A stretch of 56,585 bases of DNA. Source: Pezizomycotina sp. ARF18. Lineage: Eukaryota > Ascomycota. Location of the stretch: contig AZLU01000018.1 in the NCBI GenBank assembly GCA_002224055.1, positions 294,005 to 350,589 of the forward strand, given 5' to 3'. How positions within the stretch are numbered: position 1 is the first letter of the stretch; each line of letters opens with the position of its first letter. The notes under the pieces are model-generated. The model had not been told where the DNA came from. It saw only the letters and a program-made list of their open reading frames with translations, and searched no databases. The translations under genes and the position numbers were made by a program. Of this stretch, positions 12,828 through 24,114 are shown piece by piece.

Positions 12828-13913
12828 ATGTCCGAGAAGCCATATGAAGTCCTCATCATTGGTGGCGGCCGCCGGTCTGTCTGCTGCCTTGCTTTGGGCC
12901 GCGTGCGCCGTCGAGTGCTCGTGCTGGACTCGGGGGAGTACCGCAATGCTCTTGCGGAGCGTATGCACACGGTTCTTACCCGCGATGGCGAGAAACCCTC
13001 TTTTATCGTCAACTTGGTAAACAGGAGATTCAGGATAAGTATAAAACCGTCGAATTCGCTGAAGGTATGAAGGTCACCGAGGTAAAGAAACACAAGTTTG
13101 AGGATGGTGAGGACAAAGGGTATCAAGGCTTCGAGGTTTCTGCCGCGGGGGATAAGAAGTGGAGGGCGAAGAAGGTCTTATTTGCGACTGGGCTGAAGGA
13201 TCTGTACCCTGATATACCTGGATACGCGGAATGCTGGGCGAAGGGGATGTAAGTTGCCTTCATTGCTGCTCTTCCCATATTGTCTTCTCTTGGTAGCATG
13301 TTTTGAATACTAGCTTTTTTGTGACCTTCGACACGACATAGACACCACTGTCTTTTTGCGAAGGATTTGACGACGAGATAAGGATATGGGCGTACTGTGC
13401 CTGAATACTTCACCGCTAGCTGTCCACCAAGCTTTCTCGCTCTCGTCCAACGTGACGGTTTTCACAAACGGGCCAACGAGCCGCAGCGACGAGACCATCC
13501 TCGCAGCTCTCCAGCACCGCGGAGCTAAAATCATTACGACTCCTATATCCCGCTTCATCAAAGAACTCAACGGATCAAACGTTACCATCGAACTCACCGA
13601 CGGGAATAAACACACGCTCGGCTTCGTCTGGCATAATAAAGTTAAATTCGAACTACGGAGCAAAGAAGTCATAAAAAAGTTAGGCTTGGAAATTACGGGT
13701 TTGGGATTAGTACAGACGGAACGCCAGGTTTTCCGATGATGCAGACGAACGTTAGGGGGTTTTTGCGGCGGGGGATTGTACAGAAATGTTGCAGCAGTTA
13801 CTACGAGCGTTTCTGGAGGTGTTGTTGCGGGTGGGATGATTAATTATCAGCTGTGCTTGGAGGACGAGGAGGTTGATAAGAAGGCTGTTATTGCGACGAG
13901 GGGGAAGCAATAG
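12828..13913 (+). CDS. FAD/NADPH disulfide oxidoreductase, thioredoxin-reductase-like (GliT type)
   Basis: Fungal enzymes of this class use FAD and NADPH to reduce or oxidise a dithiol; relatives act in epidithio-compound biosynthesis and self-protection, while many have no known substrate. The start ATG at 12828 has a good context and gives MSEKPYEVLIIGGG, the Rossmann glycine motif. The following alanine-rich helix is frameshifted where a C and a G are missing. Then come RRRVLVLDSGEYRNA, a segment ending KVLFATGLKDLYPDIPGYAE, and an intron at 13249-13341 (GTAAGT...CATAG). Exon 2 opens with HHCLFCEGF, the redox CxxC (one T is missing after it), followed by the NADPH-binding part, and RGFFAAGDCTEM near 13760, the second FAD motif. 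The tail ends ATRGKQ at 13911-13913. Spliced length is about 331 codons, normal for the family. No non-ribosomal synthetase or other biosynthetic gene lies nearby, so a cluster role is not supported. Confidence 0.85.
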
Positions 13914-16900
13914 ATGGAACTACTACAGTTTTTGGATGAAGATAGGGACAACGGTCGGTTTTTTTTTTTTTTTTTTTGCATGAGTGAAGTCTAGTCATTG
14001 TATATGCCTCTACGTTACGATCTTTATACTTTTTCATTCGTTAATGCATTTGTTCAATTGAATTCTTAACTACGTCATTTGGAATAAACATTGAAACCGC
14101 CACAATATCGGCTCTTTGCATCTTGACTGCTGTTTACTGCTTGTTACAGTGGCTAGTTATATTACTAAAGCTAACGAATACTGTTATGGACATCCTGTCA
14201 GACTTGAGTAATTGCGCCGATATCAGCCGGGTTTCTCTGGTAGCCTTACGTATAAGCTTCGAGATAAGCGATGTAAACGCTCCTAAGGCAATTGAAATTT
14301 AATATGAGGTGGTGCCTGATCAAGTTGCTGCAATGCTGCTGGCCCAGTGTATCGTCAGGTCTTCCGCCGGCCGAGGTAGTTTAGCACTTCTTGAAGGCAG
14401 GTTTCTCGCATATCCTGAGTCTTTCGCGTTCATCACATCTATGAGACGTGTTTGTTTTTATTTTGATACTTATCGCAGCAAGCCTCGATGATCGTAGGCG
14501 TGTACTCGGAGGTCCTATGACACAAGTTTTGCAGCGACGGCAAATATCGCAAAGTGTAGTTTCCTTGTGAGTAATCTATCAACCTTCTTGACTGGTAGGT
14601 CATATATACTGTGATGGACATCCATGGTTGTCAGCCATGCGTGGAAGTTTGATCTAAAAGCTTATGGTGCTGGGGTTCGGAGGAATACGTCATTGGGCCC
14701 GGACCTGTGGTGCCGTAGAGCTGTGATATCCTCCTTAGATATAACTTCTTGAAGATGGGCAGAAAGTGATAGTAGGCATGCTTTTTCGTGGCAATTCTTC
14801 CTTTGATGAGTTGAATGTATACGTCGGCAACGTTCAGGGTCGTCCGAATTCAAAAAATACAGTAGCAACATTTATGCGCCATGGTGAAGAATGGCTGTTT
14901 TTCATTATAGTTTGAGGCGACTATGCTTGAATGGCCGTTTTGACATTCATGACGTGTTATGGTCGACGGCGTTGCGCCGTGTTTTAAATGTCTATATCAG
15001 GGCGTAATGCGTTTCCCGCGATACGATCAAGCAGGAATAGGATTACGGTTTCTGGGGTTATGACATGGTGTTAGGAGTTTGTACCTCTACGGCGGGACTG
15101 TAGCCATCTTGTTTTTTCTGTTCTGGGTAGAGTATAACCGCGTCAGTATCGTCTTGCTTACCCCTTACGAAGCTATATTAGGCACGGTGCGGATCAATTT
15201 TTTTTATCCCATCTCGGTTCTGTTGCTGTTATCAAACGGCCGTTCTCCGTTCGATGTAGATTTTATCCCAACTTTTTAGCTCCCATGGCTATTGTATGCT
15301 TTAGAGGCTTTGAACTCCCTCATACTGTTTCACGATGGTGAAAGATCTATGATACTTTCGTAATCGATGAATTGTTGCTAACTGGAAACTTCGAGCATAT
15401 GGCAGAAAGATCCATGTTGTGCCGCAAGTTTGTCATATTATCGAACGGATTTGGGCCTTCTGCAAGATATTGGCGGAGCTTGCAGGCCACGAAAAGACTT
15501 ATGTATTGATTGCAGACTACTGGCGCCCAAGAAAATTCTTTGGCTGCGGAGTCGTATGGGATGTTAGCGCCGGGACCGGACGACATTGTCAGCTGTATAT
15601 GGGCTGATCGACTGGTGATGTCAGATCTGTGTATGTCGCGTAACGAATTCCCCATCAAAGATTCTTTTAAGCTGAGCATATCGCTGCTCCAGAGACATTT
15701 TTGTGTTCGGAGTTCTAGTTACGGTGAAGATCGTGTGGGTCTGGTAGTTGAATTAATCACGTATCCGTTGACTAAAGTAATTCAGAACTAGGCAGTTCAA
15801 ATATTATGATGGCTGACCCACGCATCGGTTGATTCCCTCATATGCAACGGGGACGAAATAACGGTACCGCGACTGAGAATTAAATTGCATGAAGGGCGGC
15901 GTTTAGCGTGAGTAAAATCGCGACCCATGTTTGAATTTTATGGCTATTGGGCCATGCAGAGATTCATGGTTAGTGTAATGTAATTATCCCGCGTGGTCAT
16001 TAAAAGCGGGCGCTCGTAGATAAATTATTTATGCCAGCTGAGATGTCGTCACGATAACTTACCTTGATATCCAGATAAATGAGGGTCTTCCAAAAGAAAA
16101 GAAAAAAATATGCCCCTTTCAGAAGCTTTACTGGTTTTGTATCTTCAGGAGAATTTGGCTCTACTTGACTGATCGAACGGCGCTTATGGAGTCCGGAGTG
16201 AACTCTTGCGGAGTAATCCCAAATCCCGTAGCTCTATCCGAAGACCCGTTCAAAGTCTATCACAGTACAAGCTCGATATAAGTCGTTGTTTGATACCACG
16301 CAATTTCAAAGGTCCATAGTCTAGCTAGACTGGTTAGGAACAGATACCCTGAATTTGATATGCTTTTTTGGCAATTCGGATAGGTCCTACGTTCAGTTAG
16401 TGTTGCTATAATTTAACGGCAGGCCTTTTTTGTGGCGTGACGCTTGTAATTTACATGATAAAAATATCATAATAAGCTGGACATGATTGCTGCAATTATG
16501 CTGTAGAGGAGGCAATAGTTTTCCTGAGGGCTTTCGGTATTTCAGGTGGCTAATTATGTGCTCCTTCCAGATCATGAAGCAGCTGGAAAAAATATTATCA
16601 CTTGTATGTCGATTATCACGTCCTAAATGTAAAAAAAAAAAAAAAAAAACCTTTGAGATATCAATTTTCGGAAGGTTTTCAGCTTTGAGGACCAAAACAG
16701 TAGTCCCTCTTCCTTGTAACCATGAAGTGAAATACATATCCCGTGCCCACTTCTGCGAGGATTCGTAGGTTCGTGTTATCATGGCGCCCTCAAGGCAATT
16801 ATGTTAACTGTGTGCGGCGATTTGCGGAATTGTAGAGAGTCATCTTGTGTAAACCTAAGCAGCTAGCAGTCGCCGTAACCAAAGTTACGGTACAGGTATG

Positions 16901-18463
16901 GATTTGTCCAGTCAGTGAGATATGAGCTTAAAGTATCAGTGGAACTCGTTACTGCCTATCTGCTAACGGGGTGATCGAACATTTCTTTCGATTATGGAAC
17001 GGGTATGGATCTAGTAGCTGGATTGTAAAAGACGAGAGGAAAAGTAGATAGATTGCAGAACCGACGGTCAAGGCGTGGTCTGCTGGCGTGATCCCTATGT
17101 CTTTATTACCTTTTCGTATGTCTGTGTTCCAGAAACTTTTCGAGGTTATGGTTATTGGCGCGTGGAATCGAATCGTTGATATCATCTCCTCAATGACTCC
17201 GATGGTATAAAGGCCAGTAGACTTTTTCGGTTATCTTCTAGTTCCAACTTGAAATGATATTTTCAGCTTTACTTCGTCGTCCTGTAATAGTGGTTTGGGT
17301 AGCTTATAGATATTGTTTCCGTATTCGCTATCATGAAAGCCTTGGGGACTCCATCGACATACGACATAAGTTGAGTAGACGATACTCCGTATTGTATCAT
17401 TCAATGTGGCGGGGAGAGACGCCTCGTAGGAGCTACTCAAGAGTATGAGCTGCGCGGATGTTGTAGCTGCACGGATGTTGTTTCAATTAATGCGACCTTG
17501 AAAATAAAGAATATCGGAGAGTGACAGCACCGCACTAAAGTCCTCCTACATTCGCTCGAATTCTCGCGTATTTCATATAGCACCGGTATCTAGTTTCGGA
17601 AAAACTCAATGTGATGTCATGCATCATTCTATGCCGCCACCGCAATTTGAGTGAATGGAGATACTATTCTTTAATTTAAGAAACCCTCAGGCGCTGGAGT
17701 TCAGCGTTATACGGTGACCGCTGTCGTGAAACTGGGACAATGGGTGGCTATTCGCATCACGATAGGAAGTCTACGAAATGTCACGTATACTGCGAGAAAA
17801 TTCCAGCGTTTTGACTGCATTTTGTGTTTTATCGAATGGAGGGTTACTTCTCGCTTCGACATAGTGTTGATAAATTTTATGTTTCCGGAAAACGACGAGT
17901 GTCACTGGGGCTCAGATGCTTAGCATTTTGATATTCCAGGCGTATAATGGTTTGTTTGAGGGACACAGACGCAGTGAACTCACTCATTGATCTTACGCCC
18001 AGAAAATGCAAGAATCCTCAATATCTTGGGCGTTTAAAAGCTTTGTTAACTACGAATTTTTCTCAAGTCTACTCTAAAAGTTGCGCTCGGATTTATGGAG
18101 AGTTTCTTTCATAACATCGGTAGCCTGGTCCTCTACGTAAGTCAGTTTGGTTGACGTCGTATAAACTCACGATCATCGTACTTCGACTGTGGAATCGTTT
18201 TTAACCATCAGGGTTTATTGGCGTATTTATCGCGAAGGTGGACTTCTGCTAAACTTATGAGACAATCTCCCTAGTACGAGAGCGTAATATTATTATAATC
18301 AATCAGCCAGGTTTAATTGTGACGATTATTGATTATTTCCAGCTAGGTGTGGAGGTTCTCTGGAGGGATATAAATCTCGGAAGCGCTTTTTTCGGCTTCC
18401 ATAATAATTTGCTGTTATTAGTAGTTGAAACATGGATATCAACCTTTCCGGACGTACTGGGAT
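13914..18463. other. Gene-poor region, T-rich on the plus strand
   Basis: No gene was recognised in 4.5 kb. The longest open frame (110 codons, minus strand, 15347-15679) is about what chance allows here and has no motif I know. The plus strand carries visibly more T than A over most of its length. TCA, TTA and CTA (minus-strand stops) are spread over all three frames where I checked. CpG is common, so this is not strongly RIP-mutated sequence. Confidence 0.5.
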
Positions 18464-20739
18464 TCATTTCACCTCTTGGCCTTTGCGCAGACGGTTTACT
18501 TGATCCGTCAACTTGGATCGAAGTTCTGTTATGGAAGCAACTTCTCCCGCAAGCTTCCGAAGTGTATCCTCATCCAATATGCCGACAAATCCGGGGAGAA
18601 GATTTGGAGCGTGTTACCCTTTCGCTTAAGGAGCAAATCGGGGATCAATTTCTTCCAGAGACGCAGCATGACATCAGTACTGCTTCCACAGACCTCCTTG
18701 AGGAGAACTTTTATGAAGTTGTGGACGATACATATTGAGGCTGATACGTAACTTTCTGCGATCATTTTCCAATTTTTGGCCTGTTCGGCAAAGAGTGAAC
18801 ACAGAAGTGTCTGGCTCTGGACACCGACACACCGACATTAAACCCTCTACAAGACTCATACACCTTTTCGATCCATTCCGTAATATCCACCACTCCCTAA
18901 TTGCTGGTCTAGCTTCTTCCTTCGAAGGACGTCGTTCATTCTGGATATTGCGTAGGATCGATAATTTTTGCGAGCTGCTCGGAGATTCCGGGTGTTTCGA
19001 GGGAACGTCGAAGAATGCATGCGATTTATCGCCACGAGTTTAATAGGTGAGGGTGGAGTAATTGACGTTGAATGCCGTGCTGAACTGGCAAAACGCCTCA
19101 GAGGACTTCGCAAAGCATTGCGCGCTTGAAAACACCACTCAGTGTGGCCACCAAATGTTGCGAGCCTGAGTTCTGGGTTAGACTTGAGGGATTTGATTGC
19201 ACCGTATTCTGTGTGGATAGCAAGCAGCGCAATCTGCTGGAATTCCCCAGAGATCCTGAGGAGGAATGTCCGTTGTTTCTCTTTGGTTTCGCGCCCGTGC
19301 CCTAGGGAAGAAAGCCGCTCTTCGACTTCCAAAAGCTCGTGCTTAACTCTTCGCTGACCTTGGGGAACTCCCGCTCAGCAATGTTGTCCAGAATTTTCGA
19401 CAACCTATTCCTCAAGGCCTGTATGCCCACAAGGTCACTAGGCAGGGTCGACAAGGGCGCCTTTCGAAAAAAGTGATTTCCTTTTTATTCCTTTTTTCTA
19501 GCGGTATTTTAGAGTCTTTGAGACTCCGGTTGCAGACCAAACTGTACTGAAAACTTTAACGCGCGTCAACTAGCTTAAATTTGGATGGTCAACCGTTAGT
19601 AATAACTAGACAGTATAAAGGCTTCAGCGAAAAAATACCTTTTCTTCCGAGCCTGCCCCCACAAGGTCGGGCTTCGTCACGACAATAACTGTCCGTTCTA
19701 CATTTCGTTCATAGTCTTTGGCATGTTTCAGAACTTCTTGTGTCATCGCATCGACATTAGCAGAAACGACTGCCCTATAGAAATCGCCAAGGTCAGCGCA
19801 AAATAAGATGATATAATTGAGCCTATTATACTTCAGGGGCGGCATCAGCTTTACATTATTATCGTCCTATCGCCCTTCATATAGTAATTGACGAGGCTAC
19901 CAACGAAGTTTCTATCATCTTCGGTGGCTTTGCGTCAATGGCTTCTAATTAGGATATTAGGATATTATTAGCTATTATGTTCTAGACATGAGGGTAAGAT
20001 ATTCAAGTGATACTTGCGGCGAAAGATTCTGGGAGATCGATAACACTGAAATGTTCTCACAAAATCTTGATCTTTAGGTACCGGTACTCCCTGAGAAGGT
20101 CTCTTGGGGCTCGTTTTTAATAGCTTCGACGGTTTCCCAGGCTTCGGATTCCCAACCCTTCACAGGCCTACCCAGTAATCACACGCTTATTAGTGGAATA
20201 CTTTATAGGATATTTCGGAAAAAATGGAGAGGGCGACGGCTTGAGATTTGTTGTAGTAGACGTGGTGGTTTCCATGGTATTGGGATTTCCCTAGACGCTA
20301 CTCACCTCACAAAGGACATTTTAAAGGTATCGCCGCTGAGGCAGGAACCCTCTATCTCCATAAGCTCCACCTCTCCTTCACGAGGCTTCTTCCTTTATGA
20401 GCCTTTGTATTTTCGCGAGCCTTATGGATGACAGAAATATATATCCTTCGCCTCGGTGCTCGTTCGAAAATAATATGAGTTGGAAACCTCGTACAAAGCC
20501 CCTGGTCGCGTGGGAATGGTAACCCTGTGAGGGCTTCAAGCACCGAGCTCTTGCCGCTTGACTGATCGCCAACCACCACAAGCTAGAAACCCAGAATCGC
20601 GATTTAGTACGGATGACGCATAGAGGTAACCTCTCCGCGATACTATTATAGATCAACTTACCTCCGGTAAACGGATGTATCTACCTACGCCCAGGAGTAA
20701 AGCGCGTCAATTTTCTTCAACCTACCTGCTGTTATCCAT
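18464..20739 (-). CDS. Dynamin-family GTPase (fungal Mx-like dynamin), frameshifted
   Basis: Dynamins assemble on membranes and use GTP to remodel them. From the ATG at 20739 one reads a short bundle element ending GRYIRLPE, an intron at 20583-20661, then [18 protein letters not shown] with the P-loop GDQSSGKS (G1). CTRFPT (G2 Thr, about 20495) follows, then FSVIDLPG (G3, about 20065-20045, one G missing). [14 protein letters not shown] joins across an intron at 19775-19854 to [18 protein letters not shown], and [17 protein letters not shown] holds G4 TKPD (about 19700-19650). The middle domain continues with [19 protein letters not shown] (about 19430-19370) and [19 protein letters not shown] (about 19305-19250). 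The C-terminal GTPase effector domain ends with [15 protein letters not shown] and a TGA at 18464-18466. Domain order and length fit a complete gene. Several one-base gaps interrupt it, and more short introns are likely. It is divergent from RPL10A, 1.17 kb away. This is a host cell gene; a specific role, such as mitochondrial or vesicle fission or defence, cannot be read from sequence. Confidence 0.85.
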
Positions 20740-20971
20740 GCTCCTGAGGCTTTTCGTGCGCAAAGGCTCTCGTTTCGAACCAGTTAGGTCTGGCGGATGA
20801 ATAAAGATGTACGTTCTTGAAGCTCTAAGGGCAGAAAACAAGTCTAGAGGGATTATCAAAGAACAAGCGCTACCAGTGTGAAGCAAATCTTTCTGAACAG
20901 CTACTTCGCTTGCAAAAAGGAGAATGAAGGTGAGGTGAAATAAGTCTGAAAAGATGGCGAAGTTTTCAGGG

Positions 20972-21044
20972 TATTTATTTATTTATTTATTTAATTTATT
21001 TAATTTGTTTAATTTGTTTAATTTATTTAATTTATTTTGTTTAC
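20972..21044. repeat. TTTA / TTTAATTTG tandem repeat
   Basis: Five TTTA units pass into alternating TTTAATTTA and TTTAATTTG units. It is a low-complexity tract within the divergent promoter region. Confidence 0.85.
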
Positions 21045-21609
21045 TTCTACAATGTCACATAGAGGAGACAATTAGGAGAGGCATGGCAAACAACGGGGAA
21101 ATAAGCAATAATAATAATAGAATTAACAGATAGACTCTTCTACGGCGTTCTACTGTTCCAATCGCTTAGTTGGAAATACCATAAGAGGTCCTTAGATACT
21201 CAGGTACATTATTATAAGACGAAATAATCCGCCAGGTAGATATATATAAATTAATTGGTCTTTCTCCACAAACTAGATCATCACCACCTCGTTGTCGGGC
21301 CAAGGTACGACCTTAAAACAGGTGAATGTGTTCATAAACGATATAATACCCAACTATACTATACCTCAAGATATTTCGATGACATGAAGCTAGCCTGGCA
21401 GTCTTGATGGATCTTTTTGTAGTAACTTTGCGGGTTTCAGCTTCACTTAGGCCCTCAATTCCTTGCCCGTATCGATCTTAACTTGTAAATTGCAAAGATC
21501 ACGGAATTGACTTGATAGTGCCAACCAACCCTCTCTGCACGCGCCCCAAGTGTGCACTCGCCCCCGATTTGGAGATTTTCTTTGATTTTGATTCCAACCA
21601 GTTCTAACC

Positions 21610-21610
<1 letters not shown>

Positions 21611-21646
<36 letters not shown>
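21611..21646 (+). repeat. Poly(A) tract, 36 A
   Basis: Thirty-six consecutive A lie about 270 bp upstream of the RPL10A start. Poly(dA:dT) tracts are commonly nucleosome-excluding and are frequent upstream of ribosomal protein genes. The exact length is unreliable. Confidence 0.85.
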
Positions 21647-21647
<1 letters not shown>

Positions 21648-21664
21648 AATAAAAATAAAATAAG

Positions 21665-21685
21665 GCTAGGGCAAAAAGCCCTAGC
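21665..21685. promoter_or_regulatory. Perfect inverted repeat with two CCCTA cores upstream of RPL10A
   Basis: Two 8-base arms, GCTAGGGC and GCCCTAGC, are exact reverse complements separated by five A. They lie about 230 bp upstream of the RPL10A ATG and just downstream of the 36-A tract. Each arm holds GCCCTA, close to the RCCCTA core bound by Tbf1-type factors and to Homol-E elements at fungal ribosomal protein genes. The symmetric pair plus poly(A) is a plausible ribosomal-protein promoter element; binding is inferred, not shown. Confidence 0.5.
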
Positions 21686-21912
21686 GTGGAAAATTCCGGC
21701 GACTAAAAAAATTTTGCTGTCCCATTCCCCCACAAAAAAAAAAACTCCCATTCCTTTTTTTTTCACGATCACCAACATCACGAAATTCAACAACACATTG
21801 AACCGTTTAACGACGTAAAACGCCATCGCAATAATCCTCACCAAACGCAAAACTGGAATAAACGATACTATAATTTTTCCAATTTTCCGCTTGGAAGACT
21901 GAACCATTCAAA

Positions 21913-22747
21913 ATGTCCAAGATCACAGTCGGTACGTTCTATCATCTTCCACGATCGCGATGTTTCGCATCTAGAGGATAGAAGGAAAGGAATTCTCGAG
22001 ATCGCTAACGATTATTCTTTCTTCGACCTCAAACAGCCGGAGTGCGTGGTAACATCAAGGAGCTCCTCGAGTACTCCACCGAAACCAAGAAGCGCAAGTT
22101 CCTCGAGACCGTCGAGCTCCAGATCGGCCTCAAGAACTATGACCCCAGCGTGACAAGCGTTTCTCCGGAACGTCAAGCTGCCCCAGTGCCCGCCCCGGAA
22201 TGTCCGTCTGCATCCTCGGCGACCAGCACGACATTGACCGCGCCAAGCACCTCGGGATGGAAGCCATGTCCGTCGAAGACCTCAAGAAGCTGAACAAGAA
22301 CAAGAAACTCATCAAGAAGCTCGCCCGTAAGCACGACGCCTTCATCGCTTCCGAAGTCCTCATCAAGCAGATTCCCCGTCTCCTCGGTCCTGGTCTTTCC
22401 AAGGGTATGTTGCTTCTTTTCACAATTTTGCGCCGAGTGTGTTCTAGTGGATTTCAATTGCTCACGTGATTTTTTCTATATAAAACAGCTGGTAAATTCC
22501 CGACCCCCGTCTCCCACAACGAAGACCTCGAGACCAAGGTCACCGACGTCAAGTCACCATCAAGTTCCAGCTGAAGAAGGTTCTTTGCTTGGTGTCGCCG
22601 TCGGAAACGTTGGCATGACCGAGGACCAGCTCGTCGCGAACATCATGTTGGCCATCAACTACCTCGTCTCCTCTTGAAGAAGGGCTGGCAGAACGTCGGC
22701 AGCTTGACCATCAAGGCCACATGTCCCCGCCAAGGCGCGTCTACTAA
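21913..22747 (+). CDS. rpl10a: 60S ribosomal protein uL1 (RPL10A / Rpl1)
   Basis: This is the L1-stalk protein of the large ribosomal subunit, which helps deacylated tRNA leave the E site. It starts MSKITV at 21913. Intron 1 (21932-22036) splits the Ala codon before [13 protein letters not shown]; intron 2 (22405-22488) splits the Ala codon in GLSK-AGKFP. Characteristic blocks are [78 protein letters not shown] and the ending of the type [14 protein letters not shown] with a final VY (stop 22745-22747). The spliced length is 646 nt, whereas the family's 217 residues plus stop need 654. Eight missing bases are located at seven places (near 22144, 22170, 22190, 22554, 22591, 22671 and 22720), nearly all in runs of C or G. 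Both introns keep intact splice signals. The C-terminus is Pezizomycotina-like. Confidence 0.95.
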
Positions 22748-24114
22748 GTCTTTTCTGGTTTTTCGAAAATATGGAATACTTGGGGTCTTCTTTGGTGTTT
22801 TTTATTTTCTCCGTTTCGATCTGTGGAATATTGAACGTCTCTCTTTCTACATACATCATGACAAAGGGAAATAGGCTGGGCCATTAAAATCACTTCTAAT
22901 GTTTATTCTATAAACTCTCTTTTCTTTTTAATGGGGATTATATAGCAACGCTTTTATTCTTTTCTTCACGATGTATTGATGCAAACGAACAAATCTTTAT
23001 AATAGAGAGACGGGCCAAAAAGGGAAAGATAAATATAATCAAGGATATGATTTCATGTTTTCTTTCATCTTGAGCTTGATTATTGATCGCCGGGCTTCTC
23101 CATGGAATCTCTTAGTTCGCCGTATTCTCGGGAGCTGCCTAGCATAATATCAGAATATTCTCCCGCCTTTGCCTCTCGCCGATCTCCCATTCCCACTCCC
23201 ATCCCGGCCCATCGGAAATGTCCCATTTCCGCTCAGCCAGTTTCTTCCGAGACACACCCAGCTGCATAGGCGGAACATATTTCGCGTATCGAAGTCGCGC
23301 AGCTGTGTAGCGAAACCCATATCGCCGGATGCGGAAGTAATAGCTCCTTTAGACTACATCGACCTCTCTTGGCGACTACACTTACCATAGCCACCAACAT
23401 AAACCTGTCAAACAGATCGAAAAAGCTATATTAGACGACTGGCTCGGATCGACTTTACTCTTCTGTCCTTTTCTAACTTTAATGCTATACCGTACCGTAC
23501 TGCATCTTTCACAAACGGTTTAGAGCCTGATCGAGCGTTAAGCCATTAACGGTTATTTCGCTAGATTTTCCGTTAACGGTCATTGATTTTAGGGCTCTAG
23601 ATTTTTTTTTTTTTTTTCAGGGGGCAAGATCGTACGACTTTGCAACTGAATGGTTTTTGTTGGATTTTTTCTCCTGTGAATGGTGCCGTAGACGTCTGTG
23701 GAGTGAGAGATTGTCATCTGATGTTCCAACTTTTCTTCCTTCCCATGTTTTCTGATTCCTCCTTCCGTAACCATGGCTTTGGGTCTGTTTGTGCGCATGT
23801 CTAGGATAGGATGGTTCGTTTTTGCTTTTTTTTTTTTTTTTTGGGGGGGGGACGCAGATGAGGATTTAAATCCTCATCGCGATCGCGAACTGGCGGTTAT
23901 ACATATTATAATATCTGGCGCGAGTCCCATGCATCTGTGCGCCCACTCTGCCCTCTTCGATTTGATTTTTCTTACTGTTCTCTCCTCTATGATATCCCAC
24001 AAGTACAATATACTCCACAAATACCATATACAAAAGACAGAAATAAGATAGAAAGGCGTCGAAGGAAAACAACAGAAATAAATCTAAAGGTAGAGATAGA
24101 AGCAAGCCTCAGTG
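22748..24114. other. Intergenic region, no gene recognised
   Basis: This holds the 3' flank of RPL10A, several short unsupported open frames, a T15 run at about 23600 and the T17-G9 junction at 23826-23851. Nothing else was recognised. Confidence 0.5.

Larger units (their letters stand above)
20740..21912. promoter_or_regulatory. Shared promoter region between dynamin and RPL10A genes
   Basis: This 1.17 kb interval separates two divergently transcribed genes and contains no supported ORF. It includes a TTTA/TTTAATTTG tandem tract at 20972-21044, a 36-A run at 21611-21646 and an inverted CCCTA motif at 21665-21685. The long 150-codon minus-strand frame at 21455-21907 runs through the poly(A) tract and is judged spurious. 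Confidence 0.55.

Noticed and set aside
18464-20739. Dynamin as part of an antiviral defence system
   Set aside because: The sequence shows a fungal dynamin only; neighbours are a ribosomal protein gene and empty DNA, so no defence context exists.
21455-21907. 150-codon minus-strand ORF with hydrophobic stretches upstream of RPL10A
   Set aside because: It includes the poly(A) tract read as poly-Phe and covers the promoter; no independent support.
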